Positions 41,011-50,179 of a DNA stretch of 64,000 nucleotides are shown in pieces; position 1 is the first letter of the stretch; every line of letters starts with the position of its first letter. A program made the translations under genes and the position numbers. The stretch spans positions 3,534,001-3,598,000 of the forward strand of contig NZ_CP107989.1 in NCBI RefSeq assembly GCF_041435015.1. Direction: 5' to 3'. The notes beneath the pieces are model-generated. The model saw only the letters and a program-made list of their open reading frames with translations. It ran no database searches and was not told where the DNA came from. The DNA comes from Streptomyces canus. Lineage in GTDB: Bacteria; Actinomycetota; Actinomycetes; Streptomycetales; Streptomycetaceae.

Positions 41011-42013
41011 ACGCGGTCCGTTTGCGGGCGGTCGTCTTCTTGGCCGCCGTCTTCTTCGCGCTCGTCGCCTTCTTCGCCGACGCGGTCTTCTTCGTTCCCT
41101 GTGACGACTTCGCCGTCGTCTTCTTGGCGGCTGCCGTCTTCTTCGTGGCAGACGTGGACTTCTTGCCACCCGTCTGCTTCGGCGCCGCCCGCGCCGACTT
41201 GCGCTGCGGCAGCCGCGTGACCTCCCCCGACTCCTCGCCCCGGGACTCCTTCGCGTCCCGGACACTCTTCTCCAGCGCGGCCATGAGGTCGAGGACCTTG
41301 CCGCCCTTCGCCCGCTCGGGTGCCTCCGGAGGTGCCTCGCCGGCGGCCTTCGCGGCGACGACCTCCTCCAGCGCCTCGCGGTACTCGTCGTGGAGTTCGT
41401 CGAGGTCGATCTCGCCGAGGGTGTCCATCAGGGCGTCGGCGAGGTCGAGTTCCTTGTCGCTGACGGTGACCTTGGTGTCGGGGGCGAGTCCCTCGGGCGC
41501 GCGGACCTCGTCCGGCCACAGCAGCCCGTGCAGCGCGATGGCGTCCTCCACCACCCGCAGCATCCCGAGCCGTTCCCGCCCCCGCAGCGCGAACTTGGCG
41601 ATGGCCACCTTGTTGCTGCGCTTGAGCGCCTCTCTCAGCAGGGTGTACGGCTTGGCGGCGGGGGCGCCTCCCGCCTGGAGGTAGTACGCGGCATCCATCT
41701 GGAGCGGGTCGATCCGGTCGCCCGGCACGAAGGCCACGATCTCGATCGTCTTCGTCGTCGGGAGCGGCAGATGGGCCAGGTCCTCGTCGGTGATCGGGAT
41801 GATGGTGCCGTCGGCGTCCTCGTACCCCTTGCCGATCTCCGCCTGGCTGATCTCCCGGTCCTCCAGTTCGCAGACCTTGCGGTAGCGGACGCGGCCGCCG
41901 TCCTCGGTGTGGATCTGGCGGAAGGAGATCGAGTGGCTCTCGGTGGCGTTCACCAGCTTGATCGGAATGCTGACCAGGCCGAACGAGATGGCGCCGTTCC
42001 ATATGGATCTCAC
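41009..42013 (-). CDS. ku: Non-homologous end-joining protein Ku
   Basis: 334 aa. Ku core (SIWNGAISFGLVSIPIKLVNATE; HTEDGGRVRYRKVCELEDREI; YYLQAGGAPAAKPYTLLREAL) that forms a homodimer ring on DNA ends, and a long Lys-rich C-terminal tail made of KKTxxxKK units, which in other actinobacteria increases DNA binding. GTG start at VRSIWNG. Divergent from the LigD polymerase gene across 61 bp. Confidence 0.95.
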   Translation of the reverse strand: MRSIWNGAISFGLVSIPIKLVNATESHSISFRQIHTEDGGRVRYRKVCELEDREISQAEIGKGYEDADGTIIPITDEDLAHLPLPTTKTIEIVAFVPGDRIDPLQMDAAYYLQAGGAPAAKPYTLLREALKRSNKVAIAKFALRGRERLGMLRVVEDAIALHGLLWPDEVRAPEGLAPDTKVTVSDKELDLADALMDTLGEIDLDELHDEYREALEEVVAAKAAGEAPPEAPERAKGGKVLDLMAALEKSVRDAKESRGEESGEVTRLPQRKSARAAPKQTGGKKSTSATKKTAAAKKTTAKSSQGTKKTASAKKATSAKKTAAKKTTARKRTA

Positions 42014-42039
42014 CAGCAGCACCCTTTCTGGGGTATTAC

Positions 42040-42054
42040 ACCGTTTCATACGGT
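42040..42054. promoter_or_regulatory. Short inverted repeat in the ku/ligD divergent promoter
   Basis: ACCGT-ttcat-ACGGT lies centrally in the 61-bp gap, so a single regulator could control both repair genes. Confidence 0.4.
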
Positions 42055-42074
42055 ATGCGTGAGATTCTCATCGT

Positions 42075-42956
42075 ATGACGCCGATCACCGAGGTGGAGGG
42101 CCGCCGGCTCGCGCTCAGCAATCTGGAGAAGGTGCTGTATCCGGCCACCGGCTTCACCAAGGGCGAGGTGCTGCACTACTACGCGACGTCGGCCGAGGTG
42201 CTGCTCCCCCATCTGCGTGACCGTCCGGTCTCCTTCCTGCGCTATCCGGACGGCCCCGAGGGTCAGGTGTTCTTCACCAAGAACGTTCCGCCGGGTACGC
42301 CCGACTGGGTCACCACCGCCGAGGTGCCCCGCTCGGAGGGGCCGGCCCGGATGGTGCTCGTGCAGGACCTCGCGAGCCTGATGTGGGCCGCCAACCTGGT
42401 CACCGAGTTCCACACCCACCAGTGGCCGATCGGCACCCCCGACGAGGCCGACCGCCTGGTCCTCGACCTCGATCCGGGGCCGCCCGCGACGATCGTCGAG
42501 TGCTGCGAGGTCGCCCTCTGGCTCAGGGAACGGCTGGCGGCGGACGGTATCGAGGCGTACCCGAAGACCGCCGGGTCGAAGGGGCTGCATCTGCTGGCGG
42601 CGGTCCGGGGGGCGTCGTCGGACCAGGTGTCGGAGTACGCCAAGCAGCTCGCCGTGGAGGCGGAGCGGGCGATGCCCCGGCTGGCCCTGCACCGGATGAC
42701 CCGCAACCTGCGCCCCGGCAAGGTCTTCGTCGACTGGAGCCAGAACGCCGCCCGCAAGACCACCGCCACGCCCTACACCCTGCGGGCCCGGACCCGGCCC
42801 CTGGTGTCGGCACCGGTGACCTGGACGGAGGTCGAGGAGTGCGGCACACCGGCCCGGCTGTCCTTCGAGGCACCGGACATGGGCCCGCGCCTCCAGGACT
42901 ACGGCGACCTGCTGGCCCCGCTCCTCGACAGCGAGCGGGCCACACCACTGCCATGA
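42075..42956 (+). CDS. Stand-alone LigD polymerase/primase domain protein
   Basis: 293 aa archaeo-eukaryotic-primase-type polymerase used with Ku in end joining; fills gaps, often with ribonucleotides. Key parts: LSNLEKVLYP start motif, catalytic acids in RLVLDLDPG, SKGLHL, and the third acid in VFVDWSQN. Neither the ligase nor the 3'-phosphoesterase domain is present, as is common in Streptomyces where these are separate genes. ATG start. Its 3' end is part of a 132-bp duplication. Confidence 0.93.
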   Translation: MTPITEVEGRRLALSNLEKVLYPATGFTKGEVLHYYATSAEVLLPHLRDRPVSFLRYPDGPEGQVFFTKNVPPGTPDWVTTAEVPRSEGPARMVLVQDLASLMWAANLVTEFHTHQWPIGTPDEADRLVLDLDPGPPATIVECCEVALWLRERLAADGIEAYPKTAGSKGLHLLAAVRGASSDQVSEYAKQLAVEAERAMPRLALHRMTRNLRPGKVFVDWSQNAARKTTATPYTLRARTRPLVSAPVTWTEVEECGTPARLSFEAPDMGPRLQDYGDLLAPLLDSERATPLP

Positions 42957-43195
42957 CCACACCGTCGGACACCCACGAGCAGAGCGTGACCGACCACGCC
43001 CATGCCCCACGCCCCGGGACGAGGACACGCGCCCCGGCTCAGACCGCCGCCCAGTCCTCGACAGCAAGCAGGCCACACCACTGCCATGACCACACCGTCG
43101 GACGCCCACGAGCAGGACGTGTCCGACCACGCCCACACGGCGCAGGTCGATACAGCCCCGCGGCGAGGGTGAGGACAGGGGCCCCGGGTCAGACC
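42922..43195. repeat. 132-bp tandem duplication covering the ligD-pol 3' end and intergenic DNA
   Basis: 42922-43053 is repeated from 43054: the last 11 codons plus stop of the polymerase gene, CCACACCGTCGGACxCCCACG and the GCCCCGGxTCAGACC end. The second copy ends in the NERD gene stop, so the unit is the convergent junction of both genes. Confidence 0.82.
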
Positions 43196-43992
43196 TTCGT
43201 CCAGGTGTGGCGGTCCCGTGCCATCGCGTGCAGGGCCTCCACGTCCGCCGGCTTGAGCACCCCGCCGAGGCGTGCGAGGCCTTCGAGGTCCGTGTCCGCC
43301 AGGACGCGGAGCCCACGGAGCGGACGGGTCACCGTCACGGCCGTGGGGCCGACGAGGGCGAGGACCGGGTGGACCTCGGCCGTCAGGGCGTAGGAGGCGC
43401 GGTCGGCGTCGGCGCGGACGCGGCGCAGCAGCGGCTGTGGGTCGCGGCGGCCGAAGGCGACCAACGGGTCGGCGACCGTGACCCGCTGTCTGCGGGCGTA
43501 CAGCGCGTGCACGGCGAACAGTCCCGCGGGACCGATCACCAGATGGTGCACGCGGTCGCCGCCGGGCAGCGGGACGGAGTGCAGGGTGTGCCAGCCCGCG
43601 CCGCCGAGGCCGTCCAGCGCCTCACCCACGGTCTGTTCCGCCTCCAGCGCGCGCCGACGCGGGTCGCGGCGGATCAGGTGCGGGGAGCCGGGATCCCGGT
43701 CCAGGGCGATGTGGAGGGCCTCGCCGGGCCGGTTGGGCGCGAGATCGTCGTCCGGGTGGAGGGCGAGCCGGGCCAGTTCGGCGGGCGTCGGCACCGGGGG
43801 CGGGCCCACGGCCACCGGGCCGGTCAGGAAGGGCCCGAGGACATCGAGCACATCCTCTCTGCGGTCCTCGCTCAGCAGATTGATCCGGGCCGCCTCACGG
43901 TCGTACCAGGCGATGTTCCTGCCGTCCGTGAGGCAGACGTACAGCCGCTCCTGACCATGGCGCCAGGTCGGTACGACGCGCAGTCCGCTCAT
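43189..43992 (-). CDS. NERD (nuclease-related) domain protein
   Basis: 267 aa. Residues about 112-215 carry the NERD pattern: an E-x-TVGEALDGL helix, LHSVPLPGGDRVHHLVIGPAGLFAVHA with the restriction-nuclease-like D...(V/I)...K-type core partly degenerate, and RVTVADPLVAFG. The N-terminal 100 residues are unrelated. Role unknown; DNA-processing is predicted for the family. ATG start. Convergent with the LigD polymerase gene. Confidence 0.72.
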   Translation of the reverse strand: MSGLRVVPTWRHGQERLYVCLTDGRNIAWYDREAARINLLSEDRREDVLDVLGPFLTGPVAVGPPPVPTPAELARLALHPDDDLAPNRPGEALHIALDRDPGSPHLIRRDPRRRALEAEQTVGEALDGLGGAGWHTLHSVPLPGGDRVHHLVIGPAGLFAVHALYARRQRVTVADPLVAFGRRDPQPLLRRVRADADRASYALTAEVHPVLALVGPTAVTVTRPLRGLRVLADTDLEGLARLGGVLKPADVEALHAMARDRHTWTKV

Positions 43993-44061
43993 GCACCATC
44001 ACCCCATGGACCATGGGAACAGGCGGGGTGCTGCGCAGGCAAGAAGCCGGATACCTTTGGG

Positions 44062-44619
44062 GTGAGTTGCCGTGAGTTGCAGGGCTTGGCGCAGGGGCTT
44101 GGGGAGGCGCTGTTGCGGACCCGCAGGAAGCAACCCGATGTACCGGCTCCGGACAGAGCGTGGGACGAGATCGTGCCCGGGCTGTGGATGGGCGGGCACG
44201 AGTTCCAGGGCGTGTCCGGACAACGGGAGTTCGCCGTCGTACGGGACGAGTTCGAGGTCGTGCAGACGCTGCTGCGGCTGCCGGGCCACGGTCCCGATCC
44301 CGGCGTCGAGCACCACGTGTGGCCTATTCCGGACGGCCCGCTGGACGGGACCCAGCTCGCGGGCGTGATGCGTCTGGCGCAGGCCGCGAGCGAGGCACTG
44401 GACGAGGGCCGCAAGGTCCTCGTCCGCTGTTACCACGGTTACAACCGCTCGGGCCTGGTCGTGGCACACGCCCTGGTCCGCAGGGGGCATACGGCCGACG
44501 AGGCGATCCGCCTGATCCGGAGCCGGCGCTCGCCGTGGGCACTCCACAACGAACTGTTCGTCGAGTACCTCCGGGCCGGCCTCCCGACGGCCCGGCTGCT
44601 GGAGGAGCTGACCGAGTAG
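44062..44619 (+). CDS. Dual-specificity protein phosphatase
   Basis: 185 aa. Catalytic loop VRCYHGYNRSGLV with Cys123 and Arg129 (C-x5-R-S); the usual His before Cys is Arg, and the general acid is probably in WPIPDGP. Likely removes phosphate from Tyr or Ser/Thr. GTG start chosen; TACCTT (44052-44057) close upstream suggests a leaderless or near-leaderless message. A TTG at 44077 is an alternative. Confidence 0.85.
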   Translation: MSCRELQGLAQGLGEALLRTRRKQPDVPAPDRAWDEIVPGLWMGGHEFQGVSGQREFAVVRDEFEVVQTLLRLPGHGPDPGVEHHVWPIPDGPLDGTQLAGVMRLAQAASEALDEGRKVLVRCYHGYNRSGLVVAHALVRRGHTADEAIRLIRSRRSPWALHNELFVEYLRAGLPTARLLEELTE

Positions 44620-44713
44620 CACGGCCCGGAGGCTCCGGAACGCAAAAAGGACTTCCACACGAATAATCTGTACGGGGCCGACGTACGCCCACCGGTCCGA
44701 CCCCAGGAGCACA

Positions 44714-45445
44714 GTGCCACCCGCCCGCCGCGCACCCCGTACGACCCGCGCCCTCGCCGCCGTCGCCCTGCTGCTCGCGGCCGCGTCGGGCTGCGGTGAC
44801 GCGGGCGACCTGGTGGGCGCGGGCTCGACGCCGACCGCGATCAGCCCCGACCGGCTGTGGCCGCAGCTGACGCCCGCCTCCAGCCCGGCGTTCAAGATCG
44901 GCGAGGTGGACTCGCGGGTCGTGGCGGGCGTCTCCGTGCCCGGCGACGACATCCGCCAGGTGGACCCGGTCGCGCTCGTACGCGCAGAGATCAAGGAGGA
45001 CGCCGGCAGCTACGCCAACGGGGGCTACGTCGAGACGGCCCGCCGGATGGCGGACTGCGGGAAGCAGGGGGCGGCCGGGAAGCGGTGTCCGGTCCTCCGG
45101 CCGTACTACCGCGACCTGACCGGTGACGGGCGCGAGGACCTGACGCTGGGCTTTCGGCAGCTGCCCGGCAATGTCACCGCCGTACGCGTCTACACCGTCG
45201 AGAAGCACCGGCTGGTGCGGGTCATGCACTGGGAGGACGCGGTCAGCGGGGTCGAGCTGGCCGGGCGGTCCGTGATCATCCGGTCGCCGTCCGAGGTGGC
45301 CGGATACGAGTACCGGCTCCAGTGGACCTGGGACCCGCAGCAGAAGTCGATGCTCCTCACCCACGACGAGATGCTGCGCACCGGCAGCCGTGCCCTCGGG
45401 GATGCGCAGAGCCCGGCGCCCGGCCCGTCCGCGAGCGCGCGATGA
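44714..45445 (+). CDS. Lipoprotein, putative partner of the following sensor kinase
   Basis: 243 aa. Lipoprotein signal with lipobox AASGC (Cys about 27). The external domain has no family I can name; YYRDLTGDGREDLTLGFRQ looks like a single FG-GAP-type calcium loop. Stop overlaps the kinase start (ATGA), so the two are made together and the lipoprotein may tune the sensor, as CseA does for CseC in S. coelicolor (analogy). GTG start. Confidence 0.8.
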   Translation: MPPARRAPRTTRALAAVALLLAAASGCGDAGDLVGAGSTPTAISPDRLWPQLTPASSPAFKIGEVDSRVVAGVSVPGDDIRQVDPVALVRAEIKEDAGSYANGGYVETARRMADCGKQGAAGKRCPVLRPYYRDLTGDGREDLTLGFRQLPGNVTAVRVYTVEKHRLVRVMHWEDAVSGVELAGRSVIIRSPSEVAGYEYRLQWTWDPQQKSMLLTHDEMLRTGSRALGDAQSPAPGPSASAR

Positions 45446-46677
45446 GACTCGCGCTGCCCCGTTGGTCCGGCACGCTGGCCGTGAAGGCCGGCGTCTTCAT
45501 CACCGTGATGTGCTGCGCCCTCGCCGCGCTGCTCGGCGTCCTCGTGCATGTCTCGGTGACGAACCAGACCGTCGGCGAGGCCCGTGAGCTGGCGCTGAGC
45601 CGGCTGAAGGACGCGACCGAGGCGTACGAGGCCGGGGACACGCTGAAGTGGGACGCCGGTGTGGATCAGCCGGACCTGCCGGACTCGCTGCGGGCGCTGG
45701 CGGTCGCCGGGGACCGCGGCACGATGGTCGGCGTGCACCGCGGGCGCCCCGTGATGTGGGCGGCGGGTCCGGTCGACGGGGGCCGGTCGCTGGCCGTGGA
45801 GGTCGACTACGCGCAGAACGCGCGGACGATCGCGGCGCTCGACCGGGCGATCCTGTGGTCGTCGGCGCTGGCGATCACGGCGACGCTGCTGGTGGGCGCG
45901 TTCGCGGTCACCAGGGTGACGACGCGGCTGCACACGACCGCTCGGGTGGCCCGGCGGATCAGCGCGGGCGACCTCGACGCACGGGTCGACGATCCCCGTA
46001 CGAAGGATCCGTCACGGCCGCAGGACGAGGTGGCCGCGGTGGCCGCAGCGCTGGACTCCATGGCGGTGTCCCTCCAGGGGAAGCTGCTGAGTGAGCAGCG
46101 CTTCACGGCGGATGTCGCCCATGAGCTGCGGACGCCTCTGACCGGGCTGCACGCGGCCGCCGAGTTGCTGCCGCCGGGGCGGCCCACGGAGCTGGTGCGG
46201 GATCGGGTGGGGGCGTTGCGGACCCTGACGGAGGATCTGCTGGAGATCTCCCGGCTGGACACCGGGCGGGAAACGGTGGAGCTGGATACCGAGCCCTTGG
46301 GGGCGTTGGCCGAGCGGGTGGTCCGTGCGTCCGGTACCGATACCGAGGTCGTCGTCGTGCGGGACCTCGCCGTGGAGACGGATCGGCGGCGGCTGGAGCG
46401 GGTGCTGGGCAATCTGGTGGCCAACGCGCACCGGCACGGCCGGGGACCGGTGTCCCTGACGGTGGACGGGCCGGTGGTGAGCGTTCGGGACCACGGGGAC
46501 GGGTTCCCGCCGTATCTCATCGAGCACGGTCCGCAGCGGTTCCGTACCGAGGGCGGGTCGAAGGGGCACGGCCTGGGGCTGACCATCGCGGTGGGGCAGG
46601 CGGAGGTGCTCGGGGCGCGCCTGTCGTTTTCCAACGCGGTGAACGGCGGGGCGGTCGCGACGCTGTTCTTGCGGTAG
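45442..46677 (+). CDS. Orphan membrane sensor histidine kinase
   Basis: 411 aa. Helix 1 (about 12-35), an external sensor of about 100 residues, helix 2 (about 132-153), HAMP, HisKA with DVAHELRTPLTGLHAA, and HATPase (LGNLVANAHRHG; GHGLGLTIAVGQ). No response regulator adjoins it, which is unusual for this class. Coupled to the lipoprotein gene by ATGA. Confidence 0.93.
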   Translation: MRLALPRWSGTLAVKAGVFITVMCCALAALLGVLVHVSVTNQTVGEARELALSRLKDATEAYEAGDTLKWDAGVDQPDLPDSLRALAVAGDRGTMVGVHRGRPVMWAAGPVDGGRSLAVEVDYAQNARTIAALDRAILWSSALAITATLLVGAFAVTRVTTRLHTTARVARRISAGDLDARVDDPRTKDPSRPQDEVAAVAAALDSMAVSLQGKLLSEQRFTADVAHELRTPLTGLHAAAELLPPGRPTELVRDRVGALRTLTEDLLEISRLDTGRETVELDTEPLGALAERVVRASGTDTEVVVVRDLAVETDRRRLERVLGNLVANAHRHGRGPVSLTVDGPVVSVRDHGDGFPPYLIEHGPQRFRTEGGSKGHGLGLTIAVGQAEVLGARLSFSNAVNGGAVATLFLR

Positions 46678-46784
46678 ACGGCCCTGGGCCGGTTCTCCTA
46701 TGGCGCAGTGTGAAAGGCGATCCGTGTACGGGGCTCCTAACCTGGCGAATAGTCAGGTTTGCACCCCCATCACGGAGGTCCCCC

Positions 46785-47240
46785 ATGTCCCTGCGCTCCC
46801 GTCTCTCCATAGCCGTGGCCGCCGGCGCCCTCGCCGTCACCGCCCTCGCCACGCCCGCCGTCGCCGGTGACGACCCGGACGACCCGCGCGACGACTGGGG
46901 GCAGACCCAGAACCAGAACCAGAACCACGGTCAGGACCAGAACCAGGACCACGGTCAGGACCAGAACCAGGACCACGGTCAGGACCAGAACCAGGACCAC
47001 AACCCCCGCCTGTCCAGAGGCGTCGTGACGGCCAGTTCGCTGGCGCTGCGCAGTGCGCCGAACCGGGGCGGCCAGATCATCCGGTGGGCCGACCGGGGTG
47101 AGGTCGTCTCGATCTTCTGCAAGACCAACGGCCAGAGCGTCCAGGGCAACCGCCAGTGGTACCTCCTCACGGACGGCACCTGGGCCTGGGGCTCGGCCCG
47201 TTACATCCGGACCATCGGACCGGCGCCACGCTGGTGCTGA
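46785..47240 (+). CDS. Secreted SH3-like protein with Gln/Asp/Asn/His repeats
   Basis: 151 aa. Signal peptide cut near VAG-DD (about 27), then three DHGQDQNQ octads from 24-bp DNA repeats (about 46928-47000), then an SH3_3-type domain (SLALRSAPNRGGQIIRWADRGEVVSIFCKTNGQSVQGNRQWYLL...). May bind peptidoglycan. Two cysteines could form a disulphide. ATG with GGAGG upstream. Confidence 0.82.
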   Translation: MSLRSRLSIAVAAGALAVTALATPAVAGDDPDDPRDDWGQTQNQNQNHGQDQNQDHGQDQNQDHGQDQNQDHNPRLSRGVVTASSLALRSAPNRGGQIIRWADRGEVVSIFCKTNGQSVQGNRQWYLLTDGTWAWGSARYIRTIGPAPRWC

Positions 47241-47291
47241 CACCCCCCGCACACTAGGAGACATCACGTCCTCTTTGGGTAAATTCCGGAC

Positions 47292-48653
47292 ATGACCAAG
47301 GCCGGAACCACCGTGGCCCCCGCGGAGACCTCCGCTCCCTCGGTACGCCTGCCCCGGCGCCGTGGCATCGAACTGGCCCTCATCGTCCTCGCCGTCCTGC
47401 TGTCGGTGTACGGCTACTGCGCTGTCGGCCTCGCCAAGAACGGCTCCGTCCCGCCCGACGCCGCCGGTTACGGCGCCGGGCTCGGCGTGCTCGCGCTCAT
47501 CGCCCACGGGGCGGTGCGCCTGAGGGCGCCGTACGCCGATCCGCTCCTGCTGCCGATCGGCGTACTGCTCAACGGCCTGGGCCTCGTCCTGATCTACCGG
47601 CTCGACCTGGAGACACCCGGCGACCGCGCGGCCCCCACCCAGCTCGTGTGGTCCACGGTCGGGATCACCCTGTTCATCGTGGTCGTGCTGATGCTGCGCG
47701 ACCACCGCGTGCTCCAGCGGTACGCCTACGTCTGTGTCGCCGCCGCACTGGCCCTGCTGACCCTCCCGATCCTCTTCCCCTCCGTGAACGGCGCCCGCAT
47801 CTGGATCCGGATCGCCGGGTTCTCCATCCAGCCGGGTGAGTTCGCCAAGGTGCTGCTGGCGGTGTTCTTCGCCGCGTATCTCGCGACCAACCGGAACGCC
47901 CTGGCGTTCGCGGGGCGGCGGCTGTGGGGGCTTCAGCTGCCCACCGGGCGGGTGCTGGGCCCGCTGCTCACCATCTGGCTGATCAGCGTCGGGGTCCTGG
48001 TCCTGGAACGGGACCTCGGCACCTCGCTGCTGTTCTTCGGACTGTTCGTCGTCCTGCTGTACGTCGCCACCGGACTCACCGGCTGGATCGCGCTGGGACT
48101 GCTGCTGGCCGCCGTCGGCGCCTTCGCCGTGGGCTGGCTGGAGCCGCATGTGCACATCAGGGTGGAGGACTGGCTGCACCCCTTCGCATCGATCGAGGCG
48201 GGCCAGGGGCCGAACCAGCTCGCGCAGTCCCTGTTCGCCTTCGCGGCGGGCGGGGTCCTCGGCACCGGGCTCGGGCTCGGGCACTCCATCCTGATCGGCT
48301 TCGCGGCGAAGTCGGACTTCATCCTGGCGACCGCCGGGGAGGAGCTGGGCCTGGCGGGCCTCGCCGCGATCTTCCTGCTGTACGCCCTGCTGGTGGAGCG
48401 CGGCTACCGGGCGGGCCTCGCCCTGCGCGACCCGTTCGGGCGGCTGCTGGCGATCGGACTCGCCTCGATCGTGGCGCTCCAGGTGTTCGTGATCGCGGGC
48501 GGGGTCGGCGGACTGATCCCGCTCACCGGCATGGCGATGCCGTTCCTCGCGCAGGGCGGCTCGTCGGTCGTCACCAACTGGGCGATCGTCGCCCTGCTGA
48601 TCCGGGTGAGCGACTCGGCCCGCGACCAGTACGACGGAAAGGAGACCCCGTGA
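47292..48653 (+). CDS. SEDS-family peptidoglycan glycosyltransferase (FtsW/RodA/SpoVE type)
   Basis: 453 aa with about 12 membrane helices. Conserved SEDS stretches: NGARIWIRIAGFSIQPGEFAKVLLAVFFAAYL, ERDLGTSLLFFGLF with the catalytic Asp, and GLIPLTGMAMPFLAQGGSSVVTNW. It polymerises lipid II glycan strands. Stop overlaps the next gene (GTGA), which encodes its transpeptidase partner. Confidence 0.95.
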   Translation: MTKAGTTVAPAETSAPSVRLPRRRGIELALIVLAVLLSVYGYCAVGLAKNGSVPPDAAGYGAGLGVLALIAHGAVRLRAPYADPLLLPIGVLLNGLGLVLIYRLDLETPGDRAAPTQLVWSTVGITLFIVVVLMLRDHRVLQRYAYVCVAAALALLTLPILFPSVNGARIWIRIAGFSIQPGEFAKVLLAVFFAAYLATNRNALAFAGRRLWGLQLPTGRVLGPLLTIWLISVGVLVLERDLGTSLLFFGLFVVLLYVATGLTGWIALGLLLAAVGAFAVGWLEPHVHIRVEDWLHPFASIEAGQGPNQLAQSLFAFAAGGVLGTGLGLGHSILIGFAAKSDFILATAGEELGLAGLAAIFLLYALLVERGYRAGLALRDPFGRLLAIGLASIVALQVFVIAGGVGGLIPLTGMAMPFLAQGGSSVVTNWAIVALLIRVSDSARDQYDGKETP

Positions 48654-50134
48654 CGACGCGAGGCCCGGGTATGGCCCGTTACATCCGGCACGCCGCCTGC
48701 TTCTGCACCCTGCTGCTCGTGGCACTCCTCGTCAACGCCGCCCGCGTCCAGGTCGTCCAGGCCCGCACCCACGGCGAGAACCCGGCCAACCGCCGCGAGA
48801 CCATCGCCCGTTACGGCCGGGAGCGCGGCGACATCCTGGTCGGCGGGCGGCCGGTCACCGGATCCCGGGACACCGAGGAGCAGCTGCGCTACGAACGGAC
48901 GTACACGGACGGGCCGTTGTACGCGCCGGTGACCGGCTTCGCCTCGCAGGAGTACGGCACGTCCTTCCTGGAGCACACCGAGGACTCGGTCCTCTCCGGC
49001 TCGGACCCGCTGCTGACGCCGTTCCCGCTGTGGAACGACTTCACGCGGAGTCGCAACCCGGGCGGGAACGTCGTCACCACGCTCAACAGGGCCGCGCAGA
49101 AGGCGGCCTTCCGCGGGCTCGGCGGGCGCAAGGGCGCGGTGGCGGCGGTGGAGCCGGCGACGGGCCGCGTGCTCGCGCTGGCGTCCTCCCCTTCGTACGA
49201 CCCCGCGGCCCTGTCCGGGAACGACCCGCGGGTGGGCCGGGCCTGGGCCCGGCTCAACGGGGACGTGGACAAGCCGATGCTCAACCGGGCGGTACGGCAG
49301 ACCTATCCGCCGGGTTCCACGTTCAAGGTGGTCACCGCGGCGGCCGCGCTGGACGCGGGTGTCATCAAGGACGTGGACGCGCCGACCGACTCGCCGGAGC
49401 CGTACACCCTGCCCGGCACCACCACCTCCCTCACCAACGAGTCCGAGGGCTGCGAGGACCTGTCCCTGCGGGAGGCCTTCCGGTGGTCGTGCAACACGGT
49501 GTTCGCGAAGCTCGGGGTGAAGGTGGGGGTGCGTCATATGACGGCCACCGCACGCGCCTTCGGCTTCAACGACAACGCGCTGCGGATCCCCTTCTCGGTG
49601 GCCCGCAGCACCTTCGACCCGACCGTCGACAAGGCCCAGCTGGCCCTGTCGTCGATCGGCCAGTACAACACCCGCGCGACCCCGCTCCAGATGGCGATGG
49701 TCTCGGCGGCGGTCGCCAACGGCGGGCAGATCCGCACGCCCTATCTGGTGGAGCGGACCACGACGGACGACGGGGACACGGTGGCGACGGCGGGCTCGCG
49801 CCCGGTGCGGCAGGCGATGTACCCGGCGACGGCCGCACGGCTGAAGGAGCTCATGGCCCAGGTGGTCACGGAGGGCACCGGCACCAACGCCGCCATCCCG
49901 GGCGCCGTCGTCGGCGGCAAGACCGGCACCGCCCAGCACGGCATCGGCAACTCCGGGACGCCGTACGCCTGGTTCGTGTCGTGGGCGCAGGGCGAGCGGG
50001 ACATGGAGCCGAAGGTCGCGGTGGCCGTGGTGGTGGAGGACGCGTCGGCCGTCCGGGGGGACATCACCGGGGGCGGGGTGGCCGCGCCGATCGCGCGGGC
50101 GGTGATGGAAGCGGTGCTCGACTCCAGGTATTGA
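48650..50134 (+). CDS. Class B penicillin-binding protein (transpeptidase)
   Basis: 494 aa. One N-terminal membrane helix (about 9-29), dimerisation domain, then transpeptidase domain with Ser223 in PPGSTFKVV, the SxN motif in WSCNTVF, and Lys424 in GGKTGTAQ. It cross-links glycan made by the SEDS partner. The PBP is of the short actinobacterial PbpA type and lacks PASTA domains. GTG start. Confidence 0.95.
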   Translation: MTTRGPGMARYIRHAACFCTLLLVALLVNAARVQVVQARTHGENPANRRETIARYGRERGDILVGGRPVTGSRDTEEQLRYERTYTDGPLYAPVTGFASQEYGTSFLEHTEDSVLSGSDPLLTPFPLWNDFTRSRNPGGNVVTTLNRAAQKAAFRGLGGRKGAVAAVEPATGRVLALASSPSYDPAALSGNDPRVGRAWARLNGDVDKPMLNRAVRQTYPPGSTFKVVTAAAALDAGVIKDVDAPTDSPEPYTLPGTTTSLTNESEGCEDLSLREAFRWSCNTVFAKLGVKVGVRHMTATARAFGFNDNALRIPFSVARSTFDPTVDKAQLALSSIGQYNTRATPLQMAMVSAAVANGGQIRTPYLVERTTTDDGDTVATAGSRPVRQAMYPATAARLKELMAQVVTEGTGTNAAIPGAVVGGKTGTAQHGIGNSGTPYAWFVSWAQGERDMEPKVAVAVVVEDASAVRGDITGGGVAAPIARAVMEAVLDSRY

Positions 50135-50179
50135 GACGGGGGTTGAGCCCCTCCGGGCCACCGACCTAACGTTCGGTCC

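Noticed and set aside
47924..48649. Frame upstream of the PBP start overlapping the SEDS gene
   Set aside because: It is only the open shadow of the SEDS gene; the GTG at 48650 in the GTGA overlap is the natural PBP start.
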